Assembly: GCA_024449915.1 (NCBI GenBank)
Contig: JAMZAV010000159.1
Span: 992,001-1,056,000, forward strand
DNA from: Sweltsa coloradensis
Lineage: Eukaryota; Arthropoda; Insecta; Plecoptera; Chloroperlidae
Direction: 5' to 3'
DNA length: 64,000 bases
The notes beneath the pieces were generated by a model. It was not told the origin of the DNA and did no database searches. It worked only from the letters and a program-made list of their open reading frames with translations. The position numbers and the translations under genes are program-made. Positions 1 to 10,500 of this stretch are shown piece by piece (positions within the stretch are counted from its first letter, which is position 1; each line of letters opens with the position of its first letter).

Positions 1-149
1 GCTGTTACCAACAGTTACTCTGTCCGCCTCCGCCTCCTCCCTTAATTCTGATATTTGGTTGATTTGTCAGGGGAAAAATATCTGTATGAAAGTGAAAAAT
101 GTTTTACCAGAACTTTCACGATAAAATCGACACATTTGTCAAACTTGGT

Positions 150-305
150 TGCCAAAAAAATGCATAAGCAAGCAATCAAGTAAGCATACCGACAGTACGG
201 GAGGTCCAGGGTTTCAAATCCTGTCGAGACCGGCAATCCTGACTGAAGGATTTTTTCCGAGTTTTTCGGATTGAGTCCTCTTAAACAGCCCTCGGACATC
301 CCTTC
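150..305 (+). repeat. tRNA-derived SINE fragment, family A
   Basis: A B-box-like stretch (GGGTTTCAAATCC near 208-220) follows a tRNA-like segment. Downstream comes a body containing AATCCTGACTGAAGGATT and GGATTGAGTCCTC and ending near CTCGGACATCCC. The same body recurs in reverse orientation at 48290-48500 and 62140-62320, which is the main reason to call it a dispersed SINE. It is diverged and not a functional tRNA. Confidence 0.55.
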
Positions 306-1065
306 ACAATCGTCCTTATTCCAATATACTTAGTGACACCTATAGAGGGTCATGTATTGCATCATGGGCAGGTTTCCCATAAAAAGTATTGTATTCTAGC
401 ACGTGCAACTGTTCTTATGTATCCTGATGAATTACCAATGCTTATATACAAATTAAATAAATACAATACAATTATATAGCAAGAAAGATGAAAGTGTGTT
501 GTTGCTCTACTGGTATATATAGCCGTATTTAACTTCTTAATATGTGTGTGCTGTGTAACTGTAGTCCTATAACATTCACACCAGCTTAATGAACTACTCC
601 AGTATAATTATTACTGTATTACTTTGATAGTTTCACGATAATAAACCAGCGTATTTCAGTAACATTCTATGATTTGCTGGATTTACGTGTGTTCCACAGG
701 CAATATTAATTTATCGTTCAGCGCTTACTGGCGTGTGAAATATTCAGGTGCAACAGGGTTGGGGAGGGGGTTGTAAATGTCAACGTCATTGTTTGTTGAA
801 CTACCGTAAAGAGACGAAATGCCAGTGGTGCCCTGCCCTCTATCACACGGTGAGTCGGAATCAAACCGATGGATATTTATCTTGCCTAGAACTCAGCTCA
901 AATCCTAGCCCAACAATATCCCACGTTTTGGAAGTTACTTACAAAAACAATATATTTCAATTTATTCGGCCAACCAGGACAAACATGCACATAGTCTACG
1001 TACGTTGCACCACAACTCACAAAATATTAAACACATAATAATAAATGTTCCAATATCGCTTCGTG
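306..1065. other. AT-rich intergenic stretch, nothing recognised
   Basis: No repeat family, RNA gene or convincing coding region was recognised. A 96-codon open frame at 748-1038 has no recognisable domain and looks like chance. Confidence 0.5.
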
Positions 1066-1502
1066 AACGCTTTTTCCAGTCGCGTTGATGGATGAGCTTT
1101 TATGGTTGATTAATCGTTGCCTTAAAAGTACGATTTTTGTGAGAAATATTTTTTAGATTGTCTCCAAAATAATAAAATATCTAAGTTCCGTGATTTCGAA
1201 CGTTTCCATAAAGTTTCATCAAGCTCGGAGTAGCCGTTTGCCTAGTCGCGGGTCAAATATTACGAAAATATTACATTAAAAATATAAAAAAATCGATAAA
1301 ATACGATATTCATAAGAAAAATTTCTTTGATTGTACCCAAAAACTTGGCAGATCTACGTTCAGAGATTTTGAAGGTCCCCTACTATTTTCATTAGGATCG
1401 CATATGCAATTTGCTCGGTAGCGAGCGAACAAACAAACAGAAAAAAACAACCGCTATTTTTCTCGGGGTAAGTAAAATTGAAGTCTTCGCTTCGCTCATC
1501 CA
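1066..1502 (+). repeat. TGGATGAGC-bounded dispersed repeat, copy 1
   Basis: The copy opens with AACGCTT...CGCGTTGATGGATGAGC and closes with CTTCGCTTCGCTCATCCA, so the inner ends TGGATGAGC and GCTCATCCA are inverted. The interior has runs shared with the other two copies, such as the segment around CGAACAAACAAACAG and the phrase describing a slope from AAATTTC to AGATTTTGAAGG. Other copies lie at 5263-5810 (reverse) and 22751-23504 (forward). It has no coding capacity, so it is probably a non-autonomous element. Confidence 0.6.
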
Positions 1503-1835
1503 AAGAGTTCAATATAAAATATTGCATGGACAAGATAAAATGAAAATATAAATTACTAAACTTAAACTACTTGCTCTTGCTTGCCTTTCAGTTAATCAAC
1601 AATGGAGGGAAGGGGGAGGGGTCAAGTTATTATTAGCTCCTCCAGAGAAACAATCTTGGTGAGAATAGTAGCGTTTCGTCAATAGATGTGGTTTAAGCTT
1701 AGATTGACAGTTTGAAAGGGAACATCTACAGCTGTTATTGTGCTCGTCTTTAAACAGGAATATAATGTCAAGCCGTTGTCATTAAATGAACACTTGGTAA
1801 ATACATAGGGTTAACAAATCGCAACTATATTAAAA

Positions 1836-1929
1836 ATGACATTTTTTATTTATCGGGTTGTTTCGTAGCGGCGGTAGTGATATCTTTCTGTCGACCCGAT
1901 AAACAACCCGACAAAATAAAAAATGTCAT
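1836..1929. repeat. Short foldback (inverted repeat, arms about 36 bp)
   Basis: The left arm begins ATGACATTTTTTATTT and includes CGGGTTGTTT. The right arm ends AAATAAAAAATGTCAT and includes AACAACCCG. The arms are near-complementary around a loop of about 20 bases (TAGCGGCGGTAGTG). It resembles a small MITE or foldback element; no second copy was seen in the window. Confidence 0.6.
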
Positions 1930-2899
1930 CAACGGGTAGCGAGACATTTAAAAGTTTTATGTTAAAAATGTTAGAAATAATCATTTGATAAAGTGTCTAA
2001 TATAAGTGAGTCATTCAATAGAATTTTTGATTAAGGTTTCCATATTTTGCATTTGAAATTTAAAAAAGCTTGCATAATAAATTATTTTAATCTCCAGGCA
2101 GATTTATTTTTAGAAAGTATATTGAGTATAATAACAACATGGTGATGTATAATATTATATTATCAAAGCGTATTTTAACGGTATTGCGTGATCCTGACTG
2201 TGATTTAAGCGTCCCTAAGGTAGTAGACATGAGAGCATTAGTGGGTAAGTAATTAGGATTGCAACAGTAATTTCGTGCAATTTGTATTCGTCCTCTATTC
2301 AATGTGGTGGGAGCTTGGGTTAATCTTATACAACTCTGTTACAATGTAGGCCCTACATTTAACTGTGTACCGCTACTATTGATGTTAGTTTCCTGTCACC
2401 AATGTGATTAAAGCCGTTTACAAATACGACTTAACACTGTTGAACTTACCTACAATGTAGAAACTTGTTAGAACCTAAAAAATATTATGGAAACACCACG
2501 TGCTGTTGGCAAAGTGGGTGAAGCTGATCGCCAAAGTGTGCCCCGATAGCCGCTTGCGGAGAACTATATGTACAACATGTTTCCGGTGTTGAAAAAAAAA
2601 CAGCTAAAATAGAATAACTCACATGAAACTCAAACACTTTTTCCAATAATATTTAATACATACTTAATACTTTTTACAATGTTCACCATGAATTCCTCTG
2701 TATTAAAATGGAAACTGCGGCTGTTCGTAAACATACCCGATTAAGAAACAATGATCGTGGTTCACAATATACGACTGTACCTATACGTAAAAGTTAACAA
2801 GTGCGTGATGTTTCTATCAATTGCTTAGAAATAATGCATAAACAAGTAAAGGAAAGCAGAAAAATTAATATAAACGTAGGATTATCTCGTTTCTACTAT

Positions 2900-2990
2900 A
2901 AGTTTACACCTGCTTGCAATAAACGGTTCCGGGTTCAAATCCCGTCTCGGGCAGAGGTTTCTAACTTCTGATATGGAGTCTAAAGTCTAA
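2900..2990 (+). repeat. tRNA-derived SINE, partial
   Basis: A B-box-like GGGTTCAAATCCCG at about 2930-2943 is followed by a CTAACTTCTGATATGGAG body. The TTCTGAT segment is shared with the SINE at 56600-56710. The A-box half is not convincing, so the copy is partial or decayed. Confidence 0.5.
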
Positions 2991-5262
2991 ACTATAAACT
3001 ATTATGATATTAGGATGTATGAAAATGGTGGCGTTTTAAGAAAGAAGCACATATGGAAACATATTTAATGCCTTCCTATGGAAACCTGAGCTGGAACAGA
3101 TTGGGTTGGGTAGATTTTAAATATAAGTTAATTACATAGGATCCGTTTAAATTTTCTCTAGTTTTCAATCATGGTAACAAAACGTTAAAAACGTATGGCG
3201 ATATATAAGGAACTTATTTTATCATGTGTATGACTCGATGTTAGTGAAAATCTTGTACTTTGATTGTCGTACAATATTTGTCTATGTCCGCCGAGAAGAT
3301 TATGTTAAATACTCCATATTGTGTTCTATTACATAAATGTATTTATTTATTGCATTACCAATCGTGTATATAATGTTATTGAATCAAATTGTATAGGTTC
3401 CATTCCTAAAGCTCATTGGCGGGTTTTCCACTACCAGATCCTCAAAGTGATAATTATTTATCAGCTTATTCAAACAAAATTGAAGGCCAACATTTTCTCA
3501 TAAAACTCTTGAATTAAACGCCAATCCGATTAAAATAAGGGCAGCTGTGGCGCCAGAATTGAGTAGAAAATACAGAAAATAAAACTTATCATTTGCCGAA
3601 AATAACACAAAGATGAGGTCATCATGAACATTTTGTTCAACAAAATGATTATCATGTGTTTATTTTTTATTTATCTAATGCAGAATTTACATTCCAGAGA
3701 ACATTCGATACAATAGAGCAAACGTTTACATAGTTTGAATATATTAATGCTACAACACATTTATTCTATTATACTACATTACTAACTAGTTTCCACTTTA
3801 CTACATAAACTATACATACAAATGTCACGTTTGTATAGGTCTTTCTAGTGAAGCTAGAATAGAGTTCTGATTACAACAACAAATCATGGCATAAGGACAT
3901 AATAACAATTATACAAAAAGTGAAAATTATACTAAAGATAGTGTACAATAATTGAGACTAGTTAACAAGTTGAAAATTGGCTGGGCTCAGAAACAAATTT
4001 AATTAATTATTTAATCCATCAGGCCTTAACATAATAAAAGCGCTAGTAATTTGGTGAATTGATTTATTTGTTTATGTCAAATATGTGCTCTAAGATACTT
4101 ACTGTTCAGTGTATGGTGTTGTATTTCTGTAATAGGAACCACATACCTCACAGTCGTGCTATCTGTAAATCATTATCTCTCACGAGAAAATGATTCTTTA
4201 TATTTTCACGTCATTATTGCAAACCTGAGCACGACTTCTATTGTTGTCACGATATTTTCAAACTGACATAATATTTTACCGTTGAGTTCAGACAGCTCTC
4301 AAGCAGCTCGCTGTGCTTTTATACCCTGTTCAGTTTTGCTTTGTGTCAAACAGTGGAAAACGATTTATTTTAACGAGAGTTTTAATTACCATGCACAATG
4401 ACGGCGAACCTTGCGTATATCCTCTGTTCAGAGAGTATTAATTCTTAAATTAGAGCAGTCTTTCAATCTTTTGTTGCCGCGTGAATAATGGGAATGTGAT
4501 GCAACAACAGAACACGGGCAAAGGCGACGCCATTGAATATAAAAAAGGCAATTAACCGAGCTGTAACAGAAATACACCCTCTCAGGTAACTGCTTTTGAG
4601 ATCTATGCAACCTCATTTATATGAAATGTTGTCATTAAAAACGTCGCTATAAGCTCACTATTTCACTATAATGAGGGGTTTACTTGTTAAGATACTTTGT
4701 TTGCATCTGGAAGTAATCAGGGGGAGCTGTGGCAGTTTGTTATGAAGTATGCCTTTCATTAATTAACAGCTCATTGTGAAAATTGAGAATGGCGCCAACT
4801 GTTTCAATTAAACAATTAATTAAAAATACGGCAATGTTTTGACACCGCCGACCTTATTGTAGCCTTAGTGAAGAGGTTAATGACAAAATACTGATGATAA
4901 ATTGTATGCTAGGTTCATTTGCATACATTGTTATGACGAATCTTATTAATCTTTACGATTAAGTTACAATTTAAAAGGAATGTACTTGATAATACTAATG
5001 ATGTTGAGCTTTTCCTGTATAATATCGACCCATGAAACGCGTCATCGTTAGTAAAGATTACTCTTATAATAATGCCTCTTGTGTGTTTGTTTTGCTGACT
5101 ATGTTGATTTTGTTTTGTTTTATTCCTATATTTTTTATTTTCATGGCTTATTTTCAATAATTTTAAGGTTCAATTAGAGGTTATTTGAACTGAAATAAAT
5201 TTAAAAAATCAGAGAGGGCTTGCCCTTACAGCATGTTATAACTGACTGACAATTCCCTTCAC
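2991..5262. other. AT-rich non-coding stretch
   Basis: Only open frames of 60-80 codons occur (for example 3321-3503, 4428-4616, 4915-5157), on mixed strands and with no recognisable domain. No RNA gene or repeat family was identified. It is probably intergenic or intronic. Confidence 0.5.
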
Positions 5263-5810
5263 TGGATGAGCGAAGCGAAGACTTCAATTTCACTGACTCC
5301 TCAAAACATTTAGCTCCAATTTTTTTTTTGTCTGTTTGTTCGCACGATACCGGGCAAACGGCATATGCAATCTTGATGAAAATTGGAAGGGACCTTCGAC
5401 ATCTCTGAATTTAGACCTGCCACGTTTTTTAGTACAATCGAAGAAATATTTCTCATGAATATCGCACTTTTACGATTTATTTTAATTTTAAGTTCGATAT
5501 TTTCGTGACATTTGGGCCGATTCTGACCAAACGGGTGGGGCTACAACGTTCATATTTTACTGGACATTAAGCTAATGGTGATGTATTGCTTTCTGAAAGA
5601 AAAAGTTGAAAAAGTTAGCCAGAATCCATTTGATAAAGGTTTTAATATGAGTTTTTAGAGGTTTATGGTAACAATTAACAAGTAACAATAGAAACTTGAC
5701 AACAATCACCTACAATGCATTTAGAAAGCACTTGCAAAGGAAAAATGATCCTACGCAAACTAAAAACTTACATAAAAGCTCATCCATCAACGCGGCGGGA
5801 CTAAAGCGTT
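5263..5810 (-). repeat. TGGATGAGC-bounded dispersed repeat, copy 2
   Basis: This is the reverse-oriented copy. It begins TGGATGAGCGAAGCGAAGAC and ends GCTCATCCATCAACGCGGCG followed by GGACTAAAGCGTT, mirroring the ends at 1066-1502 and 22751-23504. It shares the internal TGTCTGTTTGTTCGC and CGGCATATGCAAT segments. No coding capacity is visible. The element lengths differ (about 440, 550 and 750 bp), mainly in the middle. Confidence 0.6.
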
Positions 5811-6047
5811 TGGAAGGCTTCCAAATAACGGTTTTAATATAAGCCTTACACATGTATTTTATCAACAAGTAACTAAAGTTACTTGACAATGATCGCCTAC
5901 AATGTGTATAAAAAGCAAGTCTTTGGGCCACTTTTACATTCTATTGTTAATTGGTAATACCATGGAAATTAAATCGACTTTGCTCAAATTATTATAATAT
6001 TTTAACAAATAGTTTTGCAATGGTACTTGAAAAAGTAATGAGATCCC

Positions 6048-6466
6048 ATCCCATACATAACAAAAACTTGTAAAAATTCAGCCAAACCTTACACAATCAA
6101 AGGAAATGAGAGTTAAAAAAGGGCCAAGCTCATCTACCCTTCCACACTGGCTCATTCTTAATTCATAAGCGTACGGTGTCTCGTAACATCATCCTTGAAA
6201 TGCTTGGCAAAATAGAATTTGCATGACTATTACGTTTAAATTAATTAAAAAAAAAGAATTTGAATGAATTATTACTTTTAAATTAATAGTTGCAAATTCT
6301 ATTTTGCCAAACTTTTCAAGGATGTTGTCACCAGGCACTGTACGTTTTTAAATTAAGAATGCGCAAATGTGGAAGGGTAGATGAGCTTGGTCCTCTTTTA
6401 GATCTCATTTCTTTTGAGTGTGTAAGGTTTGGCTGTATTTTTACATGTTTTTGTTATGTGTGGGAT
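6048..6466. repeat. Long palindrome, arms of about 190 bp
   Basis: The left arm (6048-6240) and right arm (6276-6466) are reverse complements with roughly 85-90% identity by eye, separated by an AT-rich loop of about 35-50 bases. Matching landmarks are CCAAACCTTACACA on the left against TGTGTAAGGTTTGG on the right, AGCTCATCTACCCTTCC against GGAAGGGTAGATGAGCT, and GGCAAAATAGAATTTGCA against TGCAAATTCTATTTTGCC. If transcribed it would fold into a long hairpin. It may be a foldback transposon or an endogenous hairpin-RNA locus; the sequence alone does not decide. Confidence 0.8.
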
Positions 6467-7382
6467 ATTCTATTTATGATTATGTATTGTGAAGTAATAT
6501 CTTATTGAAGATAATAAGGTTATTTAAAAATAAACAAAAACAATGTTACGATGATGCCACTTGTTATTTTAAAACACAAACATCAACATGACAAGGTACA
6601 ACAGTGTAACACGGCTAAATGGAAAGGCGCATCAAATCCAAGTCGTGTCTTGAATTCAATTATGTCTACGTTTGCGTCCCATAATATCAAGTCACATTGT
6701 GTGCCTGTGAGAGTTTGTGTCTGTTTTGAGTGACTACGTTCCAGTTGTGCATCCGTTGAGGGCTGCGGAGAGCGATGCTTGGTGTGAGGAGGGGGTTCAG
6801 GGGGCGTATTAACGTTGCGCTTGACGGCTGCCAAGTGACACGACACGGTAATCCGTTTTCGAGTTTTTAGAACTTTCCAAGAGCGCGTGTACAAACAATT
6901 AAATAACAGCATTCTCGGCGTCAGGAGAGTTTTGATTTAGAAGCACACCTTTTTAAGCTAGTTGTATTTACAGTCATGTTTCATTTGGGAACTCTTGCGT
7001 AAGTTAAGAATTTGTGCCAACGAAGATACAACATGTTTGTTAGTAAGTGGTTTAAAATACGAGCTTCTGTTAAGGAGTAAGTGTGAGCTCTTGACGTATA
7101 TAATGCTCTTTTAAACCTTGACAACAGTCTAAAGTCACAAAGTGCCCCTTATTCCAGAAAACCCCATCTTAGCTTATATTTCTGGTCACGTCTGTAAGAC
7201 TACCTAGATCAGTATTTTGTTGTGAAAGAAACAATATAATGCGCGTGCCTAAATAATTGGGTCAGTGATTTGATTAACAGATCGACCTACAGTGGCAATC
7301 ACTTGTTTATTGTCACCTTGAGTAAAAGCCCATATCTTCTGTCCCCCCCTCCTTCTTTCTGTGGCGCCCTCTCAAAGTTTAG
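6467..7382. other. Intergenic stretch with a GC-richer patch
   Basis: Most of it is AT-rich. A GC-richer patch at about 6750-6860 allows overlapping open frames on both strands (6551-6733 and 6583-6912), which I regard as chance. A pyrimidine-rich segment (CCCCCCCTCCTTCTTTCTG) at about 7345 leads into the candidate promoter that follows. Confidence 0.4.
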
Positions 7383-7473
7383 TATAAAATACTGGCCAGA
7401 CGCGTTGCTACTAAGCTTGCTTCCACTAACGTCCGTCTAAATCCTTGGGCTACAAGAGTTTAAAAACTAAAAT
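7383..7473 (+). promoter_or_regulatory. Candidate TATA promoter and first exon
   Basis: A TATAAAA box at 7383-7389 is followed about 85 bases later by a strong splice donor (AAAAT then GTAAGT at 7474). With initiation about 30 bases after the TATA box, the first exon would be about 60 bases and non-coding. The bases at the donor read ACTAAAATGTAAGT, so a start codon could be split by the intron (AT before the junction, G after). Spacing and motifs are consistent with a metazoan first exon, but no downstream partner is proven. Confidence 0.3.
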
Positions 7474-8124
7474 GTAAGTTCAGTGCATGTTTTATTTTTA
7501 TTCGATCGATCTACCTGTATAACTAAGATACATTCATGTCTAAGAAAGCATTTCTTTATTTGTGTATCCATTAATCGATCATGGTTTATGAAAACACCAA
7601 TAATATTTTACTTATTTAATTCAATTTAGAAACAGTATGCAATTATTAATGCATGTGAGTATCCTGATGAAGAGAGAGCCCAGTTAAAATGTGATAATAT
7701 TAATATTGATATTTAAAAACATTAAATTGTGTTGTTATATTTCATTGACATAGAGCAGTTACTGGACAGTTATTAATATGGAAGTAAAAGTTGATATATG
7801 GAGTTGCAGAATATCATGTGCATTAATTCAGATTTTAAGTTATTGATGGGTTTCGATAGACTTGCACCCCATTCCGTTATATAAAGCTAATTCATCAAGA
7901 CCTAACTTACTGTTGGATGAGCAGGACAAATCAGGTTTTAATGCAGAATGCCGAGGTTTTTCTGGTTAACCTAGAAGCTCTATCGGTTGTTCGATGGGGT
8001 TGTTGTTGGCACAATATTATGACTCACTAATTATGTATTTATTTATTTATTCATATAACGTCCATCTTATTCAGTTATAATAACTGATTTACAAAAAAAA
8101 ACATAGGATAATAACATAGGTTTT
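7474..8124. other. AT-rich stretch, nothing recognised
   Basis: If the exon ending at 7473 is real, this is the start of its intron. No repeat or coding signal was recognised. Confidence 0.4.
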
Positions 8125-8200
8125 GGCGCTTGGTGGAGGTGCCGGGTTATGGTTTACCAATAATAATTCAATTTCTTCCACAAACAAAATGTTCTATTTT
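8122..8200 (+). repeat. Dispersed repeat with GGTGGAGGTGCCGGG motif, copy 1
   Basis: It starts GGCGCTTGGTGGAGGTGCC and is followed by an AT-rich body that includes AATAATAATTCAATTT and AAAATGTTCTATTTTT. A related copy with the same leader and body lies at 8611-8700; motif-only copies are at about 29232, 57523 and 62785. Confidence 0.55.
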
Positions 8201-8610
8201 TAAATGTAAGAATGGTGTATGTCGTTGTCAGAACACATTAACAAAACCACTGTTTAAGGTTTTTAGCAATTGTCTGAATAGGTCACCAAAGTGCTTTCCT
8301 TGTAGTAATTTCTAAAGTTTGAGTAGCAAGACAATTATTTGGATACTGCCGGAAATGTTCTTGAATCGCGACACTTGTATATCGATTGTCAAGAATCTTA
8401 CAAAGTTTTAAAAAATCGTAGTGAATTGGAGGTCAAAAAGCAGTCCAGAATGTACGGGAATTCGCTGGATTTGGCGCTCAAGCGATTTTTAATATGTACA
8501 TTTAAAAAAGGTTTGCCCGAGCACATCCAACCTTCTAAACAATAGTGTTCTTCCATCGGCATTGGTGGTGTGACTGGTATCAATGTTTAGTTTATCAATA
8601 ACGTACCATC

Positions 8611-8700
8611 TGGCGCTTGGTGGAGGTGCTGGTTTATGATCAAACAATAACAATTTGATTTATTTGACAAACTTAATTTTCTATTCATAAATAAAATGTC
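8611..8700 (+). repeat. Dispersed repeat with GGTGGAGGTGCCGGG motif, copy 2
   Basis: It has the leader TGGCGCTTGGTGGAGGTGC and an AT-rich body resembling that at 8122-8200 (AACAATAACAATTTGATTT, then AATTTTCTATTCATAA). The two copies are about 490 bases apart in the same orientation. Confidence 0.5.
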
Positions 8701-9304
8701 TTCTACTTAATTTCATTCGGCATAAAAACATGTGTTATTTCCTATTTAACACACAATATTTTAGTTGCCCTTCTGCAGCCACAGAAGTGGAAATTCGTGT
8801 TGTGTGATGGTTTAATTATTGTTTGTCTACTTTTGTTTTTACTTCTTGTACCGCCTGTTATCATCTGTAAACATTTAAAATGTGATAGTTTTAAAAGATG
8901 GCTCGTAACATATTAGTTTATATAACACCATTTACTTTGGGTGTGGAATTATTCCTTACGAATGAAATGACATTTCTAGATTTTCACTTGGTTCGATCTA
9001 TGGAATTGAAGAATCGTGTAAATCTTTTTCAACATGGTGTTCATAATACCTTACACTTTTAAATAGTTTATATAGGCCTACCTTTACAAATTTCACTATA
9101 GATTAACAATTTATTGAGAACACTGTTTATGGTAGTGAATTTTGTCTTTTGTAATGTGAACTCTTCCAAAACATTCCCTCTGTATTTTTTTAAAGTAACG
9201 ACAAATGAGCTCCACCATGTTCCATGTAGATTTAACAACGCAGGAGGGATTTGCCACCCTTGAGCACATCCGTTCGTTACGTAGTCTGGACTGACGCCCA
9301 ATAA

Positions 9305-9454
9305 AATAGAAGATTTAAAGCCAGGCTGCAAGAAACAGGCATCACGCCAGAAACTGAGAGTGTGCGTAGGGCACTTATTCTGCAGAGATCGATTGCATGG
9401 GACGAGCGGATAATTGGGCTACTTATGAGAGTAGGTATAATGGCAGCACGATAG
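9305..9454 (+). pseudogene. Short coding-like remnant, family unknown
   Basis: One + frame reads for 49 codons before TAG at 9452-9454. Its residue mix is unlike chance AT-rich translation: it contains ARLQETGITPETES, RRALILQRS and WDERIIGLL. An in-frame stop lies immediately upstream (9302-9304). It could be the last exon or C-terminus of a gene, or a retroelement relic. I do not recognise the family and the call is tentative. Confidence 0.25.
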
Positions 9455-9789
9455 CACCCTTACTCGCAAAGAGAATCAGCTACAAAACATTTTGATTCTT
9501 GACTATTGATTATTCGTAGCTAATATAAACTCTTATTTGCGTCAATCGGAGCAATTGGTTATGTTATATTTTATTGACACATTTATACACTTCAATGTTT
9601 GTTTATAATTGACGAAGTACTTATGGCAAGAAGTATTGTCGTATTGTATTAATGATTTATATTTTTGTAGGTTTTTATCCTTGAATTCAATTAATCTTTA
9701 CGGAAACATTCAATTATCTATGTAAAACTGACTGATATTCCACAAGTCACATTATAAAAGAGAAATTTTAATAATATATACTAGTGGTA

Positions 9790-9950
9790 TTCGAGACGAT
9801 GATGAGTGGTGATGGATGACGATGAAGGACGATTAACAAACATGCCTTATGCGGTATTCGAACCCTCGTCGTCGTGGAGCCATTCGCTTTTGACCTGCGC
9901 CCCTATCGTATGTGCCACCGCAGACGGCGTTATGTACGTATACGTATTCA
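9790..9950 (-). repeat. tRNA-derived SINE, family B
   Basis: On the minus strand a tRNA-like head carries a B box (GGGTTCGAATACC, complement at about 9850-9865) and an A-box-like region near 9915-9935. It is followed by a body (complement of GATGATGAGTGGTGATGG) matching the SINE at 37480-37675. The body end of this family is also seen next to the (ATTG)n tract at 14921-14990. Confidence 0.6.
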
Positions 9951-10308
9951 CATAATGTTTTATTTGAGTTGGTGAATGTTTGTGCACTGTTCAAGGCCAT
10001 AGTGTATGTGCGTTCGTGTGCTTATGTATGCTTTTAGCGACCCAAAATCTGATTTGTCGGTGTACGAGGTAGAAATTTAGGAACATTACGTAATTAAACT
10101 GACATAATTGCGTGATGTTTATGATACCTACGTGTATAGCCTACTATGTATATGAGTAAAGGTTTTTAAGCATGAGCCCGCTTTAAGGACATAGTTATTG
10201 ATTCACATAAAATCGTCCTTTAAAATTTTGCTCCGACGTAATATTTATGATTACTATAATAATAATGATACTACATACACAACAAATTAAAACAACGAGA
10301 AAAACCTC

Positions 10309-10338
10309 TAAAATAAATAAATAAATAAATAAATAAAA

Positions 10339-10425
<87 letters not shown>

Positions 10426-10440
10426 ATGAATAAATAAAAT
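10309..10440. repeat. (AAAT)n microsatellite
   Basis: About 130 bases of AAATA tetranucleotide repeats with one or two interruptions. In the minus direction it creates a 45-residue Leu-Phe-Ile-Tyr open frame that is not a gene. It directly abuts the module at 10441-10500, so it probably grew from a SINE or LINE 3' tail. Confidence 0.9.
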
Positions 10441-10500
10441 CATTTGTATTTAGAGTCTACCCACTCAGCCAAATAACTGATTTTCTGCTGGCTAGCATTA
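10441..10500 (-). repeat. Conserved 60-bp retroelement 3' module, copy 1
   Basis: It contains TTTAGAGTCTACCCACTCAG followed by AACTGATTTTCTG. Related modules follow AT-rich AAAT-like tracts at 46770-46840 and 47500-47580, and reverse copies are at 50888-50945 and, weaker, 56963-56985. Read on the minus strand the module precedes a (TTTA)n tail, as at a SINE or LINE 3' end. Confidence 0.6.

Noticed and set aside
2205..2225. CTAAGGTAG resembling mitochondrial 16S rRNA
   Set aside because: The match is limited to a few bases and the flanks do not resemble rRNA.
10195..10443. 82-codon minus frame rich in Leu-Phe-Ile-Tyr
   Set aside because: It is the translation of the (AAAT)n microsatellite, not a membrane protein gene.
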